Position numbers and translations under genes: made by a program. From Oceanospirillum beijerinckii DSM 7166 (GTDB lineage: Bacteria > Pseudomonadota > Gammaproteobacteria > Pseudomonadales > Halomonadaceae): a stretch of 64,000 nucleotides of DNA. The notes below the pieces were generated by a model. That model was not told the origin of the DNA. It saw only the letters and a program-made list of their open reading frames with translations, and searched no databases. How positions within the stretch are numbered: the stretch's first letter is position 1; each line of letters opens with the position of its first letter. Where the stretch lies: positions 1 to 64,000 of the forward strand of contig NZ_AULT01000011.1 in the NCBI RefSeq assembly GCF_000422425.1, written 5' to 3'. This document shows positions 34,254 to 41,384 of the stretch, piece after piece.

Positions 34254-35138
34254 TTATAGATAGCCGTTTCTGATTTGCTCGGGAGAACTGTACATAAGCT
34301 GTTTGCGAGTGAGTGTGTCACTGTCAGGAATGATGGCCAGCTCTGGCTCAGACGAAAAGTGCTTTGCTAAGGCAGCTGTTGCGGCATCAGGGCTTTCGCT
34401 ATCGCGCAGCTGACGATAGATTTCCCGTGTTTGTGGCAGATCGAAGCCTGCTTGCTTAGAAAGCTGTATCAAGTTGCGATGATTAATATTGATATTACCT
34501 GCCTGATCCCATCCGGTAATATTTAGCCCTTCCAGTGTCAGTTTCTGCACTTGGGGTTCATTTTGTATCGCTTCCCATTGTTGTTGAGCTCTTAGTTGGG
34601 CTTGCTGTACTTCAAACCGGTCTCGGACCGCTGACTGGTATTGACTATACATCTCTTGGCGGTAGTTTCGGCCTGAAAACGCTTCATAGACTTCAGCATG
34701 AGTTGGCCCCTCACCTGGTGGGAATTCTTCGATACTAATCTTATTGCCATAGTGTTGTTTCAGAAACTGAATGCGGGAGGCATTATCCGAGCCTTCCATC
34801 TTCAGACTATTGCTTGTTGTGGCATAACCGTTTGTTTGCATATAACCCACAACTTTACCGCCCATTCGGATAATGGCCTGAGTATCCTGATGGTTGGCTT
34901 GAGACAGGCGATCCTGGAGCAATTGCTCAATGTTAAGAGGGGGAGATAACGCTTTAATGCCTTTCAATCCTCCAGTCCGTTCCATAATCTCCTTGTACTG
35001 TTTGGATGTTGGCTCAATCAGCTTTGCGCCGGATAGCTCGAGAGGCATCGCATCGTTAACTTTAAGCCGGCTTGTTCCAACCTTGGTGGCAGTGGGGATA
35101 TAAGGTGAAGCCGAAATCGTTGATTGTACTGAATTCAT
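34254..35138 (-). CDS. Protein of unknown function, Gln-rich
   Basis: 294 residues, with no signal peptide or membrane segment and no family I recognise. The N-terminal 30 residues are Ser/Thr-rich. A helical region (about 160-195) is rich in Gln with Q-Q-A-Q-L-R-A-Q-Q-Q-W, likely a coiled coil, and the C-terminal third is also helical. Start 35138 is supported by AGGA at good spacing; an ATG three codons earlier lacks one. No cysteine. In general style it resembles the unknown at 45985, but I see no clear sequence relation. It is preceded by a 280-base gap. Confidence 0.6.
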   Translation of the reverse strand: MNSVQSTISASPYIPTATKVGTSRLKVNDAMPLELSGAKLIEPTSKQYKEIMERTGGLKGIKALSPPLNIEQLLQDRLSQANHQDTQAIIRMGGKVVGYMQTNGYATTSNSLKMEGSDNASRIQFLKQHYGNKISIEEFPPGEGPTHAEVYEAFSGRNYRQEMYSQYQSAVRDRFEVQQAQLRAQQQWEAIQNEPQVQKLTLEGLNITGWDQAGNININHRNLIQLSKQAGFDLPQTREIYRQLRDSESPDAATAALAKHFSSEPELAIIPDSDTLTRKQLMYSSPEQIRNGYL

Positions 35139-35418
35139 AGGACACATCCTGTGTTTGCAAGAGCTGTTTTCAAACTATGCAGAATCTATGCCTGTCATGA
35201 TAAAGTGTTTGTGTTTCTGCCTATTATACTGAATTCGCGACGGTATAAGTTTTGTTGCTAAAGGATCAGTACACCGAAGCTGGCAATAAACTTCCTGTTA
35301 CGGTGCCCCTTTCCGGCTATCAGGCATGACCTTGCCAGATAGTCGGTGTGATTGATCGGATGAGCTTGCTGCTTTAAGCCATAGTTTTTATCCATGCCTT
35401 CTGCAAAAAAGCTGTTTG

Positions 35419-36228
35419 TTATGTATAGATCTGTTCAGTTGTCAGATAGCGATTGGGACTGATGCCTGTCTGCGAGCGAAACATATAGATAAACGCGGAG
35501 GGAGAGCTGTAGCCCAGCTCCAATGCGATATGAGTGATATTTTTACCTGAATTTAACAGCTCAACGGCCTTTAAAAAACGCAATCGATTACGCCAGCTCT
35601 GAAGGCTGATTCCTGTGGCTTTGCTAAAGCGGCGTTCCAGGGTACGTTTGGACATGGATAGGGTATTAGCTAACTCTTCTGTAGTGCGTCGATCCCCCGG
35701 TCGATCGTACAGTGAGCAACAGAGCCGATACAGTTCCGGCAGACTGGGCCAGGGCAGGTGTTGCTGATCAGTCTCCAGTCTTGGTAGTACGGTTAGAATC
35801 AGTGAGATCACTTCGTTTTCGTAGCCATCCAATGGATACTCAATGGCAAACTCTGAGGCTTCCATAATCAGCGCTTTGATCAGGGGTGTCATCGTCATCA
35901 CCTGGCTTTTATCAGCCAGGAGTTGATAATTCTGCTCGATATAGAGACTTTTTAGTTCAGCTCCATATTGTGTCGCAACCGAATGTTCAGTACCTGCCGG
36001 TAACCAGACGGCTTTTTCTGGTGAGATAAATAGACGCTTATCGACCACATCCACGGTTAAGACGCCGGATGTGGCATAGAGTAGTTGGTGCCAGGGATGT
36101 TGGTGAGCCGGAAAATAGTGCTCTGGAGGCATCGACTCCTGACGCACAAATACCCTGCGGGGAAGTTGAGCCATTTCAAGCAGGGATAAGCATTTATCGG
36201 CTTTAAAGTGGCGTTTGTTGTGTTCCAT
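35419..36228 (-). CDS. AraC-family transcriptional regulator with cupin sensor
   Basis: 269 residues. The N-terminal cupin has H-Y-F-P-A-H-Q-H-P-W-H-Q-L and L-P-A-G-T-E-H-S. The C-terminal AraC domain has L-A-N-T-L-S-M-S-K-R-T-L-E-R-R-F and A-L-E-L-G-Y-S-S-P-S-A-F-I-Y-M-F. The H-x-H-x-W-H-Q-L cupin is typical of regulators controlling a neighbouring exporter or enzyme. Divergent from the rhodanese gene with a 130-base gap, so that gene is the best candidate target. Confidence 0.92.
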   Translation of the reverse strand: MEHNKRHFKADKCLSLLEMAQLPRRVFVRQESMPPEHYFPAHQHPWHQLLYATSGVLTVDVVDKRLFISPEKAVWLPAGTEHSVATQYGAELKSLYIEQNYQLLADKSQVMTMTPLIKALIMEASEFAIEYPLDGYENEVISLILTVLPRLETDQQHLPWPSLPELYRLCCSLYDRPGDRRTTEELANTLSMSKRTLERRFSKATGISLQSWRNRLRFLKAVELLNSGKNITHIALELGYSSPSAFIYMFRSQTGISPNRYLTTEQIYT

Positions 36229-36358
36229 CAGTGGCTAGGCTCTGCTCAGGATCTCTTTTGTCGTTCTATCGATATATTTTGTCATTATGTATAGAGATTA
36301 CAGGTTGGTTCGTCTATTAGCATTAGGTCAGAAGAGAAAACAACAATAAGGACACACC

Positions 36359-36763
36359 ATGGCTGTAAATATTACCAAAGGCATCTACCAGTTGGTGGAG
36401 GAAGCGAATCAGGTTGTAGAAGAGATCAGTGTTGAGCAGGCCCAGGCTCTGCACGGTCAGGAAGGTATCCAGTTTGTTGATATCCGTGATGTGCGTGAGC
36501 TGCAACGAGATGGCGTTATTCCAGGAGCCTATCACTGTCCCAGAGGTATGTTAGAGTTCTGGATTGATCCTGAAAGCCCTTATGCCAAAGAGATCTTCCA
36601 GCAAGACCTGACACTGGTGCTATATTGCGGTGGTGGTTTACGTTCGGCTCTTGCCGGTCGTGCGATCACAGAGATGGGGCTGGAAGGGGTAAAACATATT
36701 CACGGAGGTTTTGCAGCCTGGCGTAAAGCTGATGGCCCGATTGAGGAATATAAGAAGGCCTAA
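36359..36763 (+). CDS. Single-domain rhodanese-like protein
   Basis: 134 residues with one rhodanese domain. The active-site Cys is C90 in L-Y-C-G-G-G-L-R-S-A, a C-x-x-x-x-R loop typical of sulfurtransferases. The F-V-D-I-R-D-V-R-E and H-I-H-G-G-F-A-A-W blocks are standard. No signal peptide, so cytoplasmic. Substrate unknown; thiosulfate or persulfide transfer is expected. It stands between two AraC-type regulators, one divergent and one downstream on the same strand. Confidence 0.93.
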   Translation: MAVNITKGIYQLVEEANQVVEEISVEQAQALHGQEGIQFVDIRDVRELQRDGVIPGAYHCPRGMLEFWIDPESPYAKEIFQQDLTLVLYCGGGLRSALAGRAITEMGLEGVKHIHGGFAAWRKADGPIEEYKKA

Positions 36764-36871
36764 TCACTGCTATCAACTCGAGAGGGTATAAGCATTCCTA
36801 TAGGTATATTCGTTCCTGTAAGGGTATATTTGTTCTCAAAATAGCAAGCGCTGTGGGAATGGATCACGTTT

Positions 36872-37660
36872 ATGCCTTCTCGATTTACCATCGCTGACTT
36901 CTCAGCGACTGATCAGCCCAACGAAGACGGTCGGATAAGAACCCGCTTATCCATTCGTTCTTATAGCCAAACAATCAGGGCTCACCAACACAACTATTAT
37001 CAGATTGTGATTCCTCTGCATGGCGCTATCCAGATTGAGTTATCGAATACCAACGGTGATCAATTACTGAAGGAGCGTATTGGCCCCGATAAAGGTGTGA
37101 TTATTGACCAACAGCTGATTCACCGATTTTCTGCCGATGAAAAAGCCCGCTTTCTAGTGGCTGATCTGGACCTGTTACCCGGTGTTGTGTCTCAATGGCC
37201 GCACGCTTTATTTCAACTATCCACGAGTTTAAAAGCTTATTGCCAATTTATTGAGCTGCAGCTTAACAGTGCCTTGAATCCTGAACTGGAACAGGATATT
37301 GGTCGATTGTTTGTGCAGTTACTGGTGCAGCAACAGTCAAGTGGTCGGCAGGATGAACGCATCGTACGTGTGATGGAGTATTTGCAGCAGGATCTGAGTG
37401 TGACACCAGAGCTGGATAAGTTGGCTCAATTGGCTTGTTTAAGTTTGAGTCAATATAAAAACCTTTTTCGCCAGATCGTGGGTTGCCCGACGGGACAATA
37501 TTTACTGCAGTTACGTATGGAAAAGGCAAAAGCGCTGTTAGCACACACGGATATCCCTATTGCGATTATTGCCCAGCAGGTGGGATATCAAAATGCTTCC
37601 GCTTTCAGTCGTCGCTTTGCTGATTTCTATGGTCAGTCGCCAAAGGATTATCGCCATTAA
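36872..37660 (+). CDS. AraC-family transcriptional regulator
   Basis: 262 residues: an N-terminal cupin-like sensor with H-Q-H-N-Y-Y-Q-I-V-I-P-L-H-G, and a C-terminal double helix-turn-helix with L-A-Q-L-A-C-L-S-L-S-Q-Y-K-N-L-F-R and Q-V-G-Y-Q-N-A-S-A-F-S-R-R-F. It follows the rhodanese gene by 108 bases and is convergent with apbE. Target unknown. Confidence 0.9.
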   Translation: MPSRFTIADFSATDQPNEDGRIRTRLSIRSYSQTIRAHQHNYYQIVIPLHGAIQIELSNTNGDQLLKERIGPDKGVIIDQQLIHRFSADEKARFLVADLDLLPGVVSQWPHALFQLSTSLKAYCQFIELQLNSALNPELEQDIGRLFVQLLVQQQSSGRQDERIVRVMEYLQQDLSVTPELDKLAQLACLSLSQYKNLFRQIVGCPTGQYLLQLRMEKAKALLAHTDIPIAIIAQQVGYQNASAFSRRFADFYGQSPKDYRH

Positions 37661-37719
37661 CCTCTATCAGGTTGCTTGAGTTTCAGGCGTTCATCTTTCA
37701 TCAATTTATTCACTTCTGG

Positions 37720-38760
37720 CTATGCTGACAACAACCAATACTTCAACCCGGTTTGTTTGAGTAGGTTCTCAGCTCCTGCTCCCTGTAATAGGGCTAGGCT
37801 TGAGATCAAACCACCTTGACTGCAGGTTGGTGCGGCAACCGTAATGGAGCGCACGGCATTTTCGATAGGCCAGCCGGTTTTGGGGTTAAGTAGATGGCTG
37901 TAGCGCTTGCCTTCTTTCAGGAGATAACGCTGACTATCTCCCGATGTGGCTAAAGCCCCCCCAGTTAAGCTCAGTAAAGCGGCTTCTTTACCTTCGCGAT
38001 CTGGTGCTTCGATACCCACTTTCCAGGGTTCTCCATTGGCTCTTGGGCCGCTGCAGGCGATATCACCACCAAAGTTTACCAGCAGAGAACAGGCAACATC
38101 CGGTTGAGCCTTTTGCAAGAGACTGAGCGATAAGCCCAGTACTCGATCCACCGCGTACTCTTTGCCTACACCACCAAAATCCAGTTCCATACCTTCGGGC
38201 AGATAAAGCTGTGCGGGTTTACTGTTCACACCATCATCTTCAGGTAAGGACCATTGTATTTTTTGCCGGCCAATATGAGGCAGTAAGGTTGCTACCTGCT
38301 CCGGCTCAGGTAAACGATCACTGCCATCAAAGCGCCAGACTTTGCGCAAAATACCCGAGGTGATATCAAACAAGCCATCAGATAACTGCCAGGCTTGATC
38401 GGCAAAGGCGATCAGACGGGCGCTCTCTTCATCCAGATTTTGCCAATGCCCTCGTTTCTGGTGCACTTTATCGTGCCAGTTACCTGTTCTATAACGACTG
38501 AATTTAAACTCAATACGCCAGGTTTCCCGTACTGCCTGTAGAGCCAATTGTTCTGCCAAGGCCCAATGAGACTCAGGCAGATCAATCAGTAACTCGCAGG
38601 TACTGGCCATGGCTTGGAACTGCAATAGAAAGCCAGCACTGGACTGATCAGCCGCTAAAAAGCTCAGTTCGGGCATGGGGTGGCCGGAAGGGTTATTCAT
38701 CTTAGCGATGGATAAGAGCCTCTTGGATTCAGAGAATCCGTGCAAATTATCTTGCTGCAT
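37720..38760 (-). CDS. apbE: FAD:protein FMN transferase (ApbE family)
   Basis: 346 residues. ApbE enzymes cleave FAD and attach FMN by a phosphoester bond to Ser/Thr of extracytoplasmic redox proteins. Visible motifs are M-A-S-T-C-E-L, G-L-F-D-I-T-S-G, L-D-F-G-G-V-G-K-E-Y-A-V-D (FAD and metal region), L-V-N-F-G-G-D-I, A-L-A-T-S-G-D-S-Q-R-Y, and H-L-L-N-P-K-T-G-W-P-I. An obvious signal peptide or lipobox is absent, which is odd for an enzyme usually working in the periplasm. It ends a minus-strand group tlpA-DUF4266-DUF3570-apbE, so the neighbouring DUF3570 protein is the natural substrate candidate. Shorter starts at internal Met 21 or 29 are possible. Confidence 0.93.
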   Translation of the reverse strand: MQQDNLHGFSESKRLLSIAKMNNPSGHPMPELSFLAADQSSAGFLLQFQAMASTCELLIDLPESHWALAEQLALQAVRETWRIEFKFSRYRTGNWHDKVHQKRGHWQNLDEESARLIAFADQAWQLSDGLFDITSGILRKVWRFDGSDRLPEPEQVATLLPHIGRQKIQWSLPEDDGVNSKPAQLYLPEGMELDFGGVGKEYAVDRVLGLSLSLLQKAQPDVACSLLVNFGGDIACSGPRANGEPWKVGIEAPDREGKEAALLSLTGGALATSGDSQRYLLKEGKRYSHLLNPKTGWPIENAVRSITVAAPTCSQGGLISSLALLQGAGAENLLKQTGLKYWLLSA

Positions 38761-38808
38761 AAAACCTTCTGACCTGTTTATGTTACGTCTTGCTTACTTC
38801 AGGCTTTC

Positions 38809-38847
38809 CTTGATTTAGGTCCTGCCAGTCTTGATATAGGCCCTGCC
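38809..38847 (-). repeat. Direct repeat upstream of apbE
   Basis: Two 18-base copies, CTTGATTTAGGTCCTGCC and CTTGATATAGGCCCTGCC (two mismatches), start 21 bases apart, two helical turns. They lie 49-87 bases upstream of the apbE ATG and may be an operator or part of an internal promoter. Confidence 0.55.
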
Positions 38848-38906
38848 TGATGATTCAAGCAGAGCCTGTTTTAAGCTCTGTCAGCTTCAAGAGAGCTTCA
38901 AGAAAA

Positions 38907-40265
38907 CTAGAACTTATAACCCACGGTTAGCATAGTGGCTGTAGTATCAGGATATAACGCCTGCTCTTTCAGCTTACCAAAGCCTGAACTACCGCTGCTT
39001 TGTTGTTGATAAAGTGCCAGACGGGCATATAACTCACTACCACCGGCCATACGATAACCGTAGCGTAAACCCACGGTGTAAGTGTCCATATCTCCCAGGC
39101 GATAGTCTGCGCTGATCTCATCGACATTCTGATAGTCACTGGCCGTGGTATAGCGCTGATAGAAATCAGCTGCACTCTGACTGTACCAGCGTAACTGAGG
39201 CTCCAGATAATGATCCCCTAACTGCCAGCGATATTTCAGATCCAGAGTATGAGAGTTGATTCCCCAGTCATCAAACATAAAGCGATAGCTGAAGTCGATA
39301 ATATCACTGTTTTCGCGCTGATATTTTGTCTGCCAGTACAGGGCTTGTTTTAAGCGGGTATCCGGTCGTTTCTCATAAATATAGAGATTTTGGCCATTAA
39401 CCTGATAGTTACCGCCGTAGTTATCTCCGGAGCTATCATCAATCACAGACACGATCTTATAAGGATCGGTTAAATAACCGTCGCTGGCGCTGATGGAGTA
39501 GTTGAACTGCATCAGGGTACGGCGGTTGATGACTTGAGTAACGCCTACCAGAAAATCCGTAATGGTTTTATCGTCGGATGATCCCTGGCGACTATTGGAA
39601 AAGTCCTGATCAAAGTTGGCAGATCCCGGTACGGCCATCGCGCTTAAGCCGATTGGAAGACCTCCTTCCGGATCAATAGAGTCAGAAGAGAAGCTGCCGC
39701 CCAGAGTGATTGTGGTATTTTTTTCATTCAAATAGCGCGAAATGCTGCCATTGACCCCAAGAGAGCGATAATCGTGCTCTGAGGAAAGATAGCCCCCTGC
39801 GCTATAGGCCCAGTCACGATTGATCGGTGCTGACCAGGTTGCAGAGAATGCGGCACGGCTGTCGCGGAAGGTATCGTCCAGCGGCTGTTCTCCGGCCTTG
39901 ATATCATAATCACCTCGACCCGATGGACGGGCAAAGGTCTGGGCCTGATCAGAAGGTGTTGCGCCACTGGGTGAGGCACCTGTCAGCGTATCCAGTGCCA
40001 GCTTCAGGTTCAGTTTGGTTTCGCTGTCGAAGTTACGGGTTGCACTGATCACCGGTTCAGCAGCCGTGACCCGACTATCGCTTTCGGCATAGATCAGAGT
40101 GGCGGCGTCAAAATCCCAGTTATCCAGTTCAGAAGCCTGGGCTTGATTGGGTAAGCCTGCTAATAGAGCACAACCTGCTGAGGCAAGCAGCATAGTTAAT
40201 GATGCCTTCGAGGTTTCATGAGTGAGTTGATGCTCTGCCACGGCCTGTTCAGTCTGTGAAGTCAT
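38907..40265 (-). CDS. DUF3570 protein, predicted outer-membrane barrel with possible FMN-attachment motif
   Basis: 452 residues. A long polar N-region precedes a hydrophobic export segment (about 22-37), with cleavage expected near Q-A-Q-A-S (44-45). The body alternates polar and aromatic strands and ends in Y-K-F, as outer-membrane beta-barrels do. Near the mature N-terminus it carries D92-T-L-T-G-A-S98-P-S-G-A-T103. The first seven residues fit the D-x-x-(S/T)-G-A-(S/T) pattern of ApbE substrates in Nqr and Rnf. Start 40265 directly follows the DUF4266 stop. The DUF4266/DUF3570/ApbE neighbourhood is one I recall from other bacteria, but the function is not established. Confidence 0.85.
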   Translation of the reverse strand: MTSQTEQAVAEHQLTHETSKASLTMLLASAGCALLAGLPNQAQASELDNWDFDAATLIYAESDSRVTAAEPVISATRNFDSETKLNLKLALDTLTGASPSGATPSDQAQTFARPSGRGDYDIKAGEQPLDDTFRDSRAAFSATWSAPINRDWAYSAGGYLSSEHDYRSLGVNGSISRYLNEKNTTITLGGSFSSDSIDPEGGLPIGLSAMAVPGSANFDQDFSNSRQGSSDDKTITDFLVGVTQVINRRTLMQFNYSISASDGYLTDPYKIVSVIDDSSGDNYGGNYQVNGQNLYIYEKRPDTRLKQALYWQTKYQRENSDIIDFSYRFMFDDWGINSHTLDLKYRWQLGDHYLEPQLRWYSQSAADFYQRYTTASDYQNVDEISADYRLGDMDTYTVGLRYGYRMAGGSELYARLALYQQQSSGSSGFGKLKEQALYPDTTATMLTVGYKF

Positions 40266-40266
40266 T

Positions 40267-40482
40267 TTAGTTACAGCCACAACCACCACCTCCAAATCCA
40301 CGGCCACCGCTGGTGGCTTCCTTACTGAAATAGATATGATCATCCAGGCCCGCTTCTACGGGATCACTGATCAGCTGCATCTCTGGTTGTGCCAGAATAT
40401 CCCGCTGCCAGGGTTTAACACCCAGATCAGCGCAGCCACTGAGCAGTGCGATAAGCGCAGCTGCCACGGCGATTCTTTTCAT
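40267..40482 (-). CDS. DUF4266 small lipoprotein with C-terminal Gly-Cys tail
   Basis: 71 residues. Lipoprotein signal with lipobox L-L-S-G-C17. The mature part is about 55 residues and ends G-G-R-G-F-G-G-G-G-C-G-C-N, leaving two Cys spaced by one Gly in a flexible tail. The block K-P-W-Q-R-D-I-L-A is characteristic of the DUF4266 family. The tail could bind a metal or cofactor, or be a thiol substrate of the adjacent TlpA. This is inference. Tightly linked to DUF3570 (TAA, one base, then ATG). Start 40482 was preferred because it gives a correct lipoprotein signal. Confidence 0.88.
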   Translation of the reverse strand: MKRIAVAAALIALLSGCADLGVKPWQRDILAQPEMQLISDPVEAGLDDHIYFSKEATSGGRGFGGGGCGCN

Positions 40483-40580
40483 AGTTCTATCCTTAAAAAA
40501 CAAGAGAGTTATCAAACTAAACGGGCTTGTGGAGCAGTATGACTTTTGCGTTATCCTGACTGCCTTGCTCGGTTAACAAC

Positions 40581-41099
40581 TTACTCCACTAACAACGCCT
40601 TAATAGAGTCTTCGTAGTCATTCACTTTATTGGTATGAAAGCCGATATGTTCTGCGCGAATGCGGCCCTGGCGATCGATCAGATAGCTGGAAGGCATACC
40701 CATCACGCCAAAGGCCTCAGGTAGCAGTGCTTTGTTATCCAGCAGCACGGTAAAGTCTGCGGGGATCTGTTGTAGAAAGTCCTGTGCCAATTCTGGTTCT
40801 TCATCCAGATTAATGGCCACCACTTCCAGCCCCTGTGCCTGATAGGTTGTTTGCATCTGATTCATCCAGGGGAACGACTGGCGACAGGGGCCGCACCAGG
40901 ATGCCCAGAAGTCCACCAGTACCACTTTGCCTTTAAAATCATCCAGTGCTTTTTTCTGGCCAGAAGCTGTTGCGAGCACTGTCCCTGACATTGGTGCCGC
41001 TTTAGCCTGATCAACGGGTGTCAGCTCTGCCGCCGCTGCAGGCAGAGAAAGGCTTAGGGTCAGTACTGCAGCAGTTAGTGAGGCTCGAATAACCTTCAT
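40581..41099 (-). CDS. TlpA-family periplasmic thioredoxin
   Basis: 172 residues with an Ala-rich signal peptide (cleavage expected near A-A-A-A-E at about 25). The active site W-A-S-W-C-G-P-C-R-Q is intact, and M-G-M-P-S-S-Y is the cis-Pro loop. A periplasmic thiol oxidoreductase, typically kept reduced by DsbD or CcdA. The divergent gene encodes a complete DsbD, the natural electron donor. First gene of the minus-strand group; its client may be the DUF4266 Cys tail. Confidence 0.93.
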   Translation of the reverse strand: MKVIRASLTAAVLTLSLSLPAAAAELTPVDQAKAAPMSGTVLATASGQKKALDDFKGKVVLVDFWASWCGPCRQSFPWMNQMQTTYQAQGLEVVAINLDEEPELAQDFLQQIPADFTVLLDNKALLPEAFGVMGMPSSYLIDRQGRIRAEHIGFHTNKVNDYEDSIKALLVE

Positions 41100-41282
41100 A
41101 AATGGGAGCTCCTTAACAAATTCTTTTATTCTGGTGTTTAGAGAAACGATTCAGGCAGATGAACGCCTGCAAACCAGATGAAACCTAAACCACTAAGGGC
41201 TAAGTGAATGCGATTAAAGACTTAGCCCGAAGCGGTTACTGTGCGATTGAGTAGAAACTGTCAGTCATGATGAAAGAGAAAA

Positions 41283-41332
41283 CTTAAGCTTTCCTTAAGA
41301 CCCATTAAGAAAACCCTTAAGAAAAGCTTAAG
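41283..41332 (+). promoter_or_regulatory. Five TTAAG half-sites, predicted response-regulator operator
   Basis: CTTAAG at 41283-41288, 41294-41299, 41316-41321 and 41327-41332, plus ATTAAG at 41304-41309. Steps are 11, 10, 12 and 11 bases, so all lie on one face of the helix. Pairs of CTTAAG separated by five bases match the PmrA/QseB-type consensus. An AATACT-like -10 sits at 41346-41351, before dsbD. The regulator encoded at 43395 is of the matching subfamily. Confidence 0.7.
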
Positions 41333-41384
41333 GCTGGACACAGACAATACTCCCATCAAAGATAGCGGGATTAGAGGATGTGTT

